The notes under the pieces were generated by a model. It made no database searches. It saw nothing but the letters and a program-made list of their open reading frames with translations, and was not told the DNA's origin. Below, one piece after another: positions 25,106 to 34,888 of a stretch of 64,000 nt of DNA. Source of the stretch: Vesta saturnalis (Eukaryota > Arthropoda > Insecta > Coleoptera > Lampyridae); the NCBI GenBank assembly GCA_036346205.1, contig JARFJB010000821.1:2839222-2903221 (forward strand), read 5' to 3'. Each line of letters begins with the position of its first letter. Positions within the stretch are counted from its first letter, which is position 1. The translations under genes and the position numbers were made by a program.

Positions 25106-25253
25106 CGAACTAACGCCACGTGCACCCAGGCAGGAAACACATTTCTCTAGTGCTCCTATATGAACACTAAGTTTTTCTATAGCCCCTATAAATTTTTCCG
25201 GGTTGGAGCGCCATCTCTGTGTCAGGCCGAGAACTATTCACCTTGTCCTCGTA

Positions 25254-26220
25254 CTTTGTTGTTGTTCTAAATATTCTATTTCCGAATGAAGGCCTTTTAC
25301 CATTGAATTGTGGCTTTCCTTGTTGGTTTCTGCCTTTTATTATTTTTTATTTCTGTCATTGATTTCAGTCAACATTCTTTTTGATAAATCCTCTTTTCGT
25401 TAATTTTCCTATTCTTCTATTCAACTTTTTTCCGTTATGCTCGTGTAAATTCACGATTTTCCAAGTCGTTTAATATATACAACAGATAAGATGTTGATTT
25501 TTGGTTTGTTCTTTTGTCTATTATTTCCTCTAATATTGCTTTTTGCTTCATTTGATTTTTTGTTGGAAGAAGTATTTGATTGTAATAGTGGATCTGGAGA
25601 AAGGTTTAACCAACGGTCACATTCAACTGATAATCTGAAATTTCAACTTCAGCTCCATTGAATTAATGGGCCAAACTCCGGTGCGTTTCAAATTGTTTCC
25701 GGATATTTTTCAGAATAAAGCTTTGTTAAGGTGGATCAACTGTTTATCATTCTCTGGATTTGTTAATATGTAGCTATTGAAGAGTACTTTACATTATTTT
25801 TTAAATGATCCACATATTCCCCTGTAAAGAAAAGGCATTTGGTGAGTACAGTGCGGGGGAAAGATCGCAATGCAATACTATTGTTGCAGCAGTAGTTAAG
25901 AGCTCCTAAATTTTCTTGGTTGTTAATTAACAAAATATTGTTAGAGTTGTGTTCATTCCAATTTTTCAGCATCTGAATTGGTCCTTCATCCAAACGCTTG
26001 GAAATAGTAGAATATTTATTCCCTTAAACCAAAACCAAAACAGGACAAATTCTAAGTATTGAATAAAAGCATCACATAGAAAATCATAATTGATAGAGAT
26101 CAAACTTAACTAAATATAGTATCACTGAAATAATTTTCAAAGTTAAAAATTTAAACAGCTGTTTCCAACAACAGCTTTAATGAACAGTTAAACATGTTTG
26201 TTGTGCGAGACTGTTGTAAT
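25254..26220 (-). other. Unidentified stretch with one 76-codon frame
   Basis: A minus-strand frame at 25763-25993 (MDEGPIQMLKNWNEHNS, then INNQENLGALNYCC, then FPRTVLTKCLFFTGEY) has balanced amino-acid use and may be a decayed gene or transposon piece, but I recognise no family. The remainder is AT-rich with nothing evident. Confidence 0.25.
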
Positions 26221-26231
26221 TGTAGCAGATT

Positions 26232-26262
26232 AATGCCCGATTGCACCAACACACCCTAGGAT
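26232..26262 (+). repeat. Possible Harbinger-type terminal repeat
   Basis: The string TTAATGCCCGATTGCACCAA looks like the terminus of a PIF/Harbinger element, with a TTA-type site and a GC-rich end. It lies 250 bases upstream of a Myb/SANT-like pseudogene. The matching right end was not found. Confidence 0.35.
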
Positions 26263-26484
26263 CAATTATCTATTCTCGTCCTAAAGTTGGGATCGATTTT
26301 AGTTGTAAAACTATTGCACCAACTTTTAATAACTACGTTTTACCTAGGACCCATTTTATCTACAATAATACTTGGCAACATTGTAATTTATTTAAGAGTG
26401 CTAAAGTCATTACGTTCGACAAATGTTCTGACGCCTACAGTCAAATGTAATAGTCGTAAATGTCAGTTCAATAACTGTATTAAA

Positions 26485-27770
26485 ATGGGAGATAAACAAA
26501 AAGTTAAAGGGTCAATTATAGCAGTGAAGAAAGAAAATTGCTATCGAAACTAGTTAACCGCTTTAAAAATATAATAGAATCGAGAGAAACCAATGCAGTG
26601 AACAATTTGCAAAAAGATAATTAATAGAAAAATATAGAAACACTAATAGTAAACATGTAAATGTATTCAGAGAGAGTAGTTCATTGCGAAAGCAATGGGC
26701 TCACATGAAGATGGAGGCTCAATAGAAAGCTGCTAAGCAGAGGTAGAAGATGTACAAAACAAGTGGGGGATGTAATAGCGTTGAACCACCAGATGAGGAA
26801 GTTTGTCTCTCATATGAACAAAAAAACCGTTGACGGAATTGAGAATGATTTCGAATGCACTTTTAACGGATACATTTTTTTATTTCATACCAATACATTA
26901 TAAACAAATAAACCCTTAGTTGCCGTAACTGTAAACATGTTCATAACTCCTTAGGAAGTTATAGTCGGGAATTACAGATCTATAACTCGCTCAAATGTAT
27001 TTTGACTAATATTTGCAAGCTTGTCAGTTGATATATCCCTGGTAACAATGCATACTTAATTTTTAAACGTTCGTTTAGTTTTAATAACCAACAAAATTTC
27101 GTTTTCATATTTCATTTATAATGCAATATGAAATAAAATTATTTATCTATCACGTGAGTTATGTATGTTAATAACCTCGGGCAACTTGCAATCCTTCGGG
27201 ACTAACGTCTCTCGAGATTACAATCCGTTACCCTCGGTAATTAACACCCTCATAACTCCCTTGATATATAAATAACTATTTATTGTTATTTTTCCTTTAA
27301 TAACGTCGTTTTTTTAATACTTTTTATACAGTTTCTAATGAAACTGAGTTTGAAATTATTAACACAAATGCAAATGTCAAATAAATTGAATAAATTATAG
27401 CGAATAACATAAATTTGGAAAGTGTACCAGTAATAATAGTGCCAGGCATTACTACCATTGAGACCGTAACTTTTGAAAATGATGCAATCATGAAGGATTC
27501 TTCAAATTCTAAAAACCAAAACGAAAACATCTTAAACAAGAATGCAAGATGGTCAGCACGGAGGAGACCAATAGTACAGCTAACATCAATTGACCAGGAA
27601 AACATAGTTTTGGAAGTGCAAAGAGATGCTGTTTTAGAGGAATTAAACGTGAAAAACTGCATCAAATAGAAGTAGAACACAGAAAGCTATAAAATAAGTT
27701 GGAAATTAAGCACCGCGTAGCATTATATGCTCTAGAATTTAAGAAACGATCTGAAAGTGTTAAATTTAAG
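26485..27770 (+). pseudogene. Myb/SANT-like protein remnant, Harbinger accessory ORF type
   Basis: Decayed gene for a Myb/SANT-like DNA-binding protein, the second protein usually encoded by PIF/Harbinger transposons, where it helps bring the transposase to its ends. The start MGDKQKVKGS (26485) is followed, in another frame, by LLSKLVNRFKNIIESRETNA and then VFRESSSLRKQWAHMKMEA, the core of the SANT-like fold. An unrelated 500-base stretch (about 26880-27400) intervenes. The protein then resumes with VTFENDAIMKDSSNSKNQ, NKNARWSARRRPIVQL and a C-terminal coiled-coil-like part (KLHQIEVEHRKL, NKLEIKHRVALYALEFKKR). Several stops and frameshifts make it non-functional. The partner nuclease is not adjacent; the Harbinger nuclease remnant at 43.7 kb is a separate element. 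Confidence 0.6.
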
Positions 27771-28439
27771 TTTTTTTTAAGAGTTTGTCACCGTGTGGGT
27801 AAATTTTAAGGATCGTACGGTAGATAGTTTGTTTCGTTCTATTTTTTTAAATTTCGAATTTAAAAGCGTTTAAAATTTTGGCGAGCTTTTATTTGATCAC
27901 CTTTTTTTTTGGTTTGGAGACATTAATCAATGGAAATTTTTATTTGTAAAATTACGTTTCACTCACATAGGCCAGTCATATAGCACAAACTAACAGCTAG
28001 TATTTTTTAATATTTTGTTAGGACCACTACCAGTAGTGTATATCCAAGTTTGAGCTTTTAAAGACCTGTGCTAACTTCGTAGCACTCGAAAAACCGCGTA
28101 ATTTTCTTTGTTTTTTCACTATAACTCCTAAACAATGTGTTTTTATTAAAACATGTTATATACGTTTTTAAAGTACATTAGCTAAAATTTGAAACCAGAA
28201 CCAGCTCTATAGGTGCAATAGTTACCAAGATACATCCCTCCAAAAATTGGCATTTTTTTCCAAAAAACTGAAATGTTAAGAGTTGGTCAACTTTCGACCC
28301 CTCAATCGGGGAAAATATTCATTTTACGGGTAAAGTCATAGAGGGAGATGCAGCGAATATAATTAGTTTTAATTTCAGCACAAAACGACGTCTGAATGCC
28401 CGATAGTTTCGTTACAATGTTAAGAAATTTAAAAAATGG
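27771..28439. other. No recognisable gene
   Basis: AT-rich with poly-T runs; it may be the 3' part of the element whose coding relic starts at 28440. Confidence 0.3.
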
Positions 28440-28955
28440 GAAAATGCATTTTTCGCAAATTTGCTCTTTTAAGTTCTCATGACGGTTTGAGGGTAGTTTG
28501 AAAGGAAACTCCTTTCTTGCACCAGCATGATAGAAATTTCGGAAGGGAGAAGGTGCCACTTCGTGTTATTTGAATGAGCCCCTGATCTGCCTTCTTCATT
28601 GAGTGGCATCTTTTCCCACCCCCAATCAGATTTGAACTGGTAAGTTCGGTAGGCGTAGAACCATCTTCCGTTGGAGACCAAGGGGCGAGGTAAACCTTAG
28701 CCGAGGCAGTGGTTTTCACAAGAAATTTATAGCGCAGGCTCTGGAGCGTATCCTCTGTGTAGTCCCTTCCATACAGAGCTACTAGGCACTACGCTCCGGC
28801 ATCTGAGGTGACTTGGTGGATTGAAGTAGGTTGGAGGAACACTTCAGCTGTGGTGATGAGTTGAGGGTATTTCTGGATGGCGCTCCACAGTTTAATCTAC
28901 TCATACCCGAAAAGGGCAGTAGTGGTGTCGCATTCAGTGAAGGCGTGGAGAAAAT
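28440..28955 (-). pseudogene. TE-associated protein remnant (HAFTxCDTT family)
   Basis: Minus-strand relic beginning LHAFTECDTTTALFGYE, then KLWSAIQKYPQLITTAEVFL, ALYGRDYTEDTLQSLRYKFL and APWSPTEDGS. After a frame change there are YQFKSDWGWEKM and further short pieces. I recall this arrangement (HAFTGCDTTS, a 'LYG...LN.LRY' block, a 'LPPT...' block and a Trp-Gly-Trp block, followed by a Cys-rich tail) from many repeated uncharacterised arthropod and cnidarian proteins that behave like transposon genes. The biochemical role is not known to me. The Cys-rich tail is only hinted at here (SCWCKKG near 28510). Two in-frame stops and at least one frameshift are present. The segment is clearly GC-richer than its surroundings. 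Confidence 0.5.
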
Positions 28956-29565
28956 CAATACAATAAAATAAATCATGAATACTATACTCAGTAGGAGCTT
29001 ATTATAGTAGCCTGCCTTGGTAGCAAAATGCAACTGTAGCATCAGCACAGTAACTTTTAAAAATTAACATAAAATATAAATGTAAAAGAAAAGTCATGTT
29101 ATTGGTATGAAACTGTTCACAAGAAAAATTACTGCTTTTTTAACGAATTGTCAAATTTTTTTCCAAATATTGCATTTTATAGGTAAAAAACTGGTTTTTG
29201 GGCGCCATTTTCCAATATGATGGCTATAGCACAAGTTTCCTTTCGACGACTTTTAGTATGTTATTCCTAAAGTATAATTCAATATACACACCAAGTTTTA
29301 TGCTTATACGAGTTTTTTAAGGTAATGGAGAACTATTGATTTAAAATGATTACACTATTAGTCAAATAACCTTGAAACCGCCGCACAGTGGTACAGATCG
29401 TGATTCTACAAAATCAAAATGAATAGATAGTTTTAGTACGAATAACTTACTTTATGTTATTTGGGCTGCTAATTCCGTATATATGCGTATTTTTTTAATT
29501 TGGTCCCCCCCTCTTTTGTTCTCTTCCTACAATGTTTCACTATGCAAATTGTGATTTAAGTAACA

Positions 29566-29570
<5 letters not shown>
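28956..29570. other. No recognisable gene
   Basis: AT-rich, with no domain or repeat recognised. Confidence 0.3.

Positions 29571-29614
<44 letters not shown>
29571..29614. repeat. (TA)n microsatellite
   Basis: About 22 uninterrupted TA units. Confidence 0.98.
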
Positions 29615-29616
<2 letters not shown>

Positions 29617-29713
29617 TAGTATAGCTAGGGGTTCTAACTCACTTTGTCAGTCAGTTACATTAGGATATCTAAATTTGCCCTGCGTCAAGCCTTATAAAAA
29701 TTATTAAATCAGA

Positions 29714-30145
29714 AGGTCAATCGCGTACACGTCAGTATAGCTATGCTGATCTAATTCACTTTGGCCATGATATTTTTTAAGGTCATTGAAGGTCACGCGC
29801 GGGACTTTTTTTAAGCTGCTGGGGAAATGTTCAAGGTCACCAAACAATTCTATTTTGTCTAGTTAAGACCATGTGTTAAATCACGATTTTCAAGACCACC
29901 TGCAGGGGTATCGTGTTACAGTTCAGACATATTGTTGTCTATGCTAAAAGGTAGATCAAGTTTAAATGGTTCATGTATTGGCTAAATTTTCCTTAAGGTC
30001 AAATTCTTGGAAATAGCAAAATAAGCATTCCTAATCAATGACTTGTATAAGTCTTAGAAGTTATTACAATTCCTAGAAATCAAAAGCCACCTGCAGAGGT
30101 ATCCCGACCATACCCGATTTTATCCGATCCTACTATTCAAGGTCA
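29714..30145 (+). promoter_or_regulatory. Cluster of AGGTCA half-sites (includes a DR4)
   Basis: AGGTCA occurs six times on the plus strand at 29714, 29780, 29790, 29834, 29996 and 30140. The pair at 29780/29790 is a direct repeat spaced by 4 bases (AGGTCATTGAAGGTCA). Two of the sites, 29834 and 30140, are TCAAGGTCA, the extended monomer site of FTZ-F1/SF-1 or ERR-like receptors. Part of the clustering comes from duplication (next entry). Regulatory function is inference. Confidence 0.35.
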
Positions 30146-30190
30146 AATTCTTGGAAAGAAGCATTTCTAATTAATGAATTTTATAACTAG
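29890..30190 (+). repeat. Imperfect tandem duplication
   Basis: AAGGTCAAATTCTTGGAAA plus the following AAGCATT.CTAAT.AATGA block occurs at 29995-30045 and again at 30139-30180. CCACCTGCAGGGGTATC at 29905 recurs as CCACCTGCAGAGGTATC at 30087. Confidence 0.7.
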
Positions 30191-30456
30191 CTGTGCGCTG
30201 GTATCAGCAGGGGGGCAATTCTGCGAAATCTAAACAGTTCGTGGAAACATGAAGAATGAATGCTATTACCTTATCCTATCTTATCCGATGTTTTAGCTTA
30301 TATGCAACTAAATTTGTTAACCTTAACAAAAAGTTGTGAGCAATTGGAAGGGAAGAATTAGATACCTGTGTAAAGTAATGTAGCATAATCTATAAAGAAA
30401 GTCTAAAATTGCAAGCTATGCGTCTAGACTTTATACATTTTAAAATTATTCGACCG

Positions 30457-30458
<2 letters not shown>

Positions 30459-30514
<56 letters not shown>
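30459..30514. repeat. (TG)n microsatellite
   Basis: About 28 TG units. Any Cys-Val repeat frame read through it is an artefact. Confidence 0.98.
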
Positions 30515-30515
<1 letters not shown>

Positions 30516-30560
30516 GCTTACTAGATTTATTTCTGAAAGTCTGCATGAAACTATAATTTT

Positions 30561-30804
30561 TATGAACTTGAATGCGGTTTATGTAGGTGCTACCCGAGCA
30601 AGCGTCAAACAGATCACGATACATGATTATAAACAGGTTTTATTTGATGGTAATGTAATAAGACGATATCAACATCTGATAAGGTCAAAGAAACATGATG
30701 TGTTTACCATCAAACAAAATAAAGTAATACTTAATCCCTACGATGATAAACGTTCAGTAAATCTAGATTTCACTGATACTAGACCTTGGGGGTATAACTT
30801 TTAG
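30561..30804 (+). pseudogene. Possible C-terminus of a Polinton-type DNA polymerase B
   Basis: An open frame of about 80 codons downstream of the (TG)n repeat reads VKQITIHDYKQVLF, then QHLIRSKKHDVFTIKQNKV and a DDKR motif, and ends with a Trp-Gly-Tyr block before TAG. From memory, the order (ITxxDYKxxLF, IRSxxHxVxT, DDKR, short aromatic end) matches the extreme C-terminus of protein-primed family B DNA polymerases carried by Polinton/Maverick elements and their relatives in arthropods. No polymerase catalytic motifs, integrase or capsid-like genes lie next to it, so at most a tail fragment is present. It could also be another repeated protein that shares this end. The frame is open but lacks any credible 5' portion. 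Confidence 0.4.
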
Positions 30805-31414
30805 TCTTGCGATTCAGAGAAAAATTTCTAAAATCTTTCTTTCTCTTTGCTGTTCGATAATTTATGATTTTCATAAAGTGTGGGAAACTTTTTAATCAAA
30901 ATATTAATAAAAGTATTAAATTAGTCAAAGAGTCGTTTTAAACAGTTTCTTCCAAAGGCGCCTCTGAACATTTTAAAATTACATCTGCACAATAATTACA
31001 TTTAAATTTCTTTAGTGCAGAATTCGCTAAATACCCCGATACACGGCCGTCGAATGGTGACTGAGGACGGATAAACGAATGGGACGGATTTGTGTAGGTA
31101 CTGCCAAGCTGATGCTGCTCCATATTGTGAAAACCACACACCAACCTACACCAACTGTTAGTCGTGCGATGTAAGGCTGTCAACAGGAGACCCGTTGTTA
31201 TGCAGAATGTGTACACATCGGGTGACGATGAATATTGGATTCAACCTTTACAGTTATTGTTTACATGTAATAAACTATTAAGACCTTTTGCTCTTTTTTA
31301 TAACAAACACGGAAAGTCAAAGAAGAATGTAATCGCAAATACGAACAATAAGGTATCTGGAATTGGCGGGGGGGGAGGGGGGTTAAGGCTATGTGACAAG
31401 TTTAAAAGTCCTTA
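30805..31414. other. No recognisable gene
   Basis: Includes a short G-run (31366-31383). No domain recognised on either strand. Confidence 0.3.
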
Positions 31415-31930
31415 CCGTATCTCATGAGATAGTATGCAGTCCCCATACTACTTCAAATTACCCCCCATAACAATTAAATCTAATTTTAGAATATACTACT
31501 GCTAGGTGGAGCCACGATGAACCTCTATTACAGAACACTTTCATTAGTTTTAAAAATACTCCAGTAGATGGTGTCACAAACAATCAGGGGCCCGACAATG
31601 TGGCTTCTACCTGGGAACAAGCTCCGGAGGCCTATAGATGTCTTATGAGATAGTATGCGGGCCCCTCAATACTATTTCAAATTTCTAGTTTTCCCGCCAT
31701 AGTAACAAGGGTCGAAGGTCCTACATACAACAAGGTCCGGAGTTCTACAGCTGTTTCATGAGATGCAGGCCTCCTTATCAGAATAATATTTCAAATTTCG
31801 AGTTTTCACGCCATAACCATTAACGGAACATCTACTTTTAAAAATATACCGATAGGTGGAGCCACGATCAACCTCTATTGCAGAAAACATTTATTAGCTT
31901 TAAAAATACACCGCCAGATGATGCCACAAA
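31415..31930 (+). repeat. Interleaved direct-repeat array
   Basis: Unit A (GGTGGAGCCACGAT and about 75 following bases to GTCACAAAC/GCCACAAAC) occurs at about 31500-31580 and 31850-31930. Unit B (CATGAGATAGTATGC, then ATTTCAAATTTC and CGCCATA) occurs three times, at about 31422, 31642 and 31755. The units are diverged by 10-20 percent, judged by eye. Confidence 0.75.
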
Positions 31931-31974
31931 CAAACAAACAAAACCAACCAATCAGAATATAGAGCCTTAGGCCA

Positions 31975-32240
31975 CCAATAAGAGCACAGATCCTGAAGGC
32001 TGGGCGGAGTCTAAGGACCAGTGAACCAGAAGCCTACCCTTAGGTTCCTCAATCAGAATGCGCACCCTGTGGCAGTATGCGCGCGCGACCAATTAGCTGG
32101 AAGGGGACGTGGCCTACCCCTAGGCCCTCCAATCAGAACCCATGGCTTGGGGCAGTATGCGCGCACGGCCAATCAGTTGAAAGCGGGAGGGGTCACGTGC
32201 GGGCAGGAACGTACCACTTTAATTGTGACGTCATCCGATT
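31975..32240 (+). promoter_or_regulatory. GC-rich CCAAT-box duplication with a CRE
   Basis: Two 80-base units (starting CCTACCCTTAGG at 32033 and CCTACCCCTAGG at 32113) each hold AATCAGAA, GGCAGTATGCGCGC and a CCAAT-type box (GACCAATTAG, GGCCAATCAG). Another CCAATAAG lies at 31975. They are followed by TCACGTG (E-box, about 32192) and a palindromic TGACGTCA (32226-32233). The segment is strikingly GC-rich for this window. It looks like a promoter or an enhancer-type LTR segment, but no gene start follows that I can recognise. Confidence 0.45.
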
Positions 32241-32779
32241 AAAAGTGGTAGGGGTCGGACATCTTTCTACTAGCGTCTAAAGACAGTCATGTAAAAGTAT
32301 TCAAAGAAAATCCCGTTGTAAGTTTTACCAGAATTAAAGAGGTATGTAAAAAACCGTCATATTAAAATCAATTTATCCCACAGTTGAAGTTTTTCACGTG
32401 TTTTATATGTTAGTTTTCAGTGACTAAAATCACTAGTGACTAAATTTTATATCAACAACGTATTCATGACAACCGATCGACTGACCATGACAACCAAGAC
32501 CTGGCTGCTTGACTCTTTTTATTTAAATAATCTCTTCAAGTTGTTCCTTTAAAAAAATGCAACTATTGGACAAAACGTCGCGTATCACACGTGAGTGAAA
32601 TGCCATTATACGCACGTGAGAATTTGTCGCACTCGCGCAAGCACTCGTGCGTCAAAAATCTCACTTGCTTATAATGGCTTATTCCACTCGCTTGTAATAT
32701 AATCAACAATTATTGAATGATGTAAATATTCTGAAAAAAATAACACTTTCATTGGCAAAATGGTGTGAAATTATATATT
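32241..32779. other. No recognisable gene
   Basis: Contains a short run of CACGTGA/CTCGC-type words (32590-32690) arranged partly as inverted repeats around the phrase CGCACTCGCGCAAGCACTCG. Nothing coding. Confidence 0.3.
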
Positions 32780-33865
32780 TATTTATTTTGTGCAAGTTTT
32801 CAGACAGCAACTTCTGGCCTTCGTCCGGCGTCATATCAAAGTGGCGTAAGTGCCAGAGTAACACAAAGTGACAAAAATTTGTAAGGTATAACTAGATTCG
32901 AGAATTAAAATTAGATCACTGTTGTAGACTGCATAACTTTCAGTTCTTGAAAATAGACACGCAGGTATCGGACAGTTCATATTCATTATCCTTGTTCATG
33001 TTGTTAGGCTGTTTCAGAATTTCAATAGCTTCTCGAATCTTCCTTGAGTACCAATTCCCACCCTTACCCAGAATTCTTGTGTTTCCAAATTTGATATTGT
33101 GCAGAGTGTTTAAGGTATGTTCATTTGATTTAATAGAATGAAGTAAGCATGTATCTTTTGTGTTCAGTTAACTTGGTGTTAATTCTTCTCCGAGTTTTAC
33201 CACAAAAGCATGGTACTTCTAAAACACCACATGTATGTAATGGTATTTGTGCTTTGGCAGGATTCAGAAGATTTCGAATTTTAATACTGCTTTTGCAAGC
33301 TACTTTTATATTATGCTTTTGTAACATTTTACCAATTTTATTCGTTGTGTTTGCAAGGAAAGGTAAAATGGCAAACTTATTGAAGTTGTAGATTTATCTT
33401 CCGTGGGTATCGTTTGTCCCGGGTGGAATGACTTTGTAATTTGTTGTTTGTAGGAGCCATTATTTATGAAGACCTTTTCAAGATAGTTTAATTCATGTTG
33501 TAGTTTATTTGACAAATCTTTATGGCACGATTATGCAAATTTCGTATCGTACAAAACTTTTGTGTGGGATTGTGGTGTTATAAAGCGTTCATATAACAAT
33601 CTGTATGAGCTGGCTTATGATATACGGAATGGGTTAGGCTTCCATTCGGTTTTATTTCAATTAGAACATCAAGGAATGGAAGACAACCACATTTTTTATC
33701 TCTATTGTAAATTTGATGTTGGAATGGTTTAAGAACACCATTAATTCTTCTATTATTAACATATCTAAGCCAAGGTTTTGGTTTCTTAGATGCATTATTT
33801 AGAGCCTGTTCTTTGAAATGTTCCATAAAATAATTTGCAATCGATGGTGAAATCAAAAACAAAGT
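32780..33865 (-). mobile_element. Penelope-like element, 5'-truncated (copy 1)
   Basis: Minus-strand 3' half of a Penelope-like retroelement. After the stop codon at 32940 the short 3' region contains GACGCCGGACGAAGGCC, the place where Penelope elements often carry a hammerhead-like motif, followed by AATAAATAAATA. Truncated within the reverse transcriptase at 33865. Confidence 0.8.
32940..33862 (-). pseudogene. Penelope-like RT / GIY-YIG endonuclease fragment
   Basis: Encodes the end of a Penelope reverse transcriptase and its GIY-YIG nuclease. From 33862 down: LISPSIANYFMEHFKEQAL and KPKPWLRYVNN, where the catalytic YVDD is now YVNN, then CGCLPFLDVLIEIKPNGSL and VYHKPAHTDCYM. After frame changes come KLQHELNYLEKVFINNG, a linker, HTCGVLEVPCFCGKTRRRI and KLTEHKRYM, the CCHH-type zinc/GIY-YIG region, and finally GNWYSRKIREAIEILKQPNN and LSDTCVSIFKN with TGA. 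The start is missing because of 5' truncation. Frameshifts near 33530, 33330 and 33140 make it dead, but the order of domains is complete from RT motif A-C downward. Confidence 0.85.
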
Positions 33866-34604
33866 TTATTTTATTATACCACTGGTAACTAAAATGTCAC
33901 TTATTTTGCGCAAATTTCACTTTCATGACCCAATGTACGATTTGGCATGACTAAAATCCACCGAGATTTTCTGCATATATGTGTAGTCAAAATTTTTACA
34001 CAATTTCCTAACTTTTTCTTCGCGCTTCGAAAAGAAGCATTCCGTTGCGATACCTCACCTGATTTTAAAAACACTTCTATTCATGCAGAATTAATCATTA
34101 CGCAAGACTTTTATCTACTTATGAACCGTAAAATGCTGTTTCCCTACATTTTTAAAGTATAAAGGTCGCTTTAAAAGCGTAGAGTGTCCGATTTTAGAAA
34201 TTAATTTCTAAAATTTGGTTAGTATTTATGTTAGGAGAATCAATGGTTCGTTCTTAGAGATAGTTTTAGCCCGTCAACTATAAAGAAAAATGTACCCACA
34301 ACGTTTTCTATCTAGCAAGAGAAAGCATCAGTTACGTAGTTGTATTTCCTGTATATGTTAGGGTGATTGGTTCGGAATTTAATAGACATGGTTCTTCAGG
34401 TATTTTAAATTAAAAATTTACAATTGAAAATGCCGTTTAGATTTAAATATTAAAATACTGGCAGTAAGTTATTAAACTCACAAAGAAAATGCTTCAAGAC
34501 CACTAAGTCATAAGGATACACCTGAGAAAACCTCATAACGACCACACGGTTACGGGAATTGGACCCATTACCTTGCAAACGCAGAGTAGATTGTGTTAGT
34601 AGAA
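33866..34604. other. No recognisable gene
   Basis: AT-rich. Near 34530-34585 a stretch resembles, on the minus strand, a tRNA-type B box (GGTCCAATTCCCG), but no A box or fold supports a tRNA. Confidence 0.3.
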
Positions 34605-34888
34605 TTTTTTTTTACTTATCGTTAGCTTATGTTACTTCTTTGTGGACTCTTCAGGAGTCCTTCTCCTCTTCAGCCCTGGTCATTCCTTGTTGTTGTGTTG
34701 CGGTGTTTGGTGTTATTGTATGTTGTACAATCATGAGGTGTGGTTATTTTGGTTGTAAAAAAAAGAAAAAATTATTTAGGTTTTATTGAGTAATGAATGT
34801 GTTAATGGGTTAAGTGTGCATGGTGGTTGTTGTGTGTGTAGCGTGGTTGGTGTGCTTATATTCGCTGGTCGGTATATTGCTGGGGTCG

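Larger units (their letters stand above)
20765..25251 (-). mobile_element. Deleted mariner element carrying a LINE and a MITE
   Basis: Termini are TA|CGAAAGTAAGGTG...CTCGGCCTGACA on the left (20765) and TGTCAGGCCGAGA...CACCTTGTCCTCG|TA on the right (25251), with TA duplications on both sides. Only about 730 bases belong to the mariner itself (20765-21178, 24417-24595, 25106-25251). The rest is a LINE (21179-24416) and a MITE (24596-25105) inserted later. Removing both rejoins the transposase reading frame across the LINE site. Confidence 0.85.

Noticed and set aside
30409..30560. Frame with a long Cys-Val repeat, or Thr-His repeat on the other strand
   Set aside because: It is simply a translation of the (TG)n microsatellite.
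31415..31930. CRISPR-like repeats
   Set aside because: Only two to three diverged units without uniform spacing, in a eukaryotic setting.
34520..34600. Possible reverse-strand tRNA (GGTCCAATTCCCG)
   Set aside because: Only a B-box-like string; no A box, no acceptor or anticodon stems.
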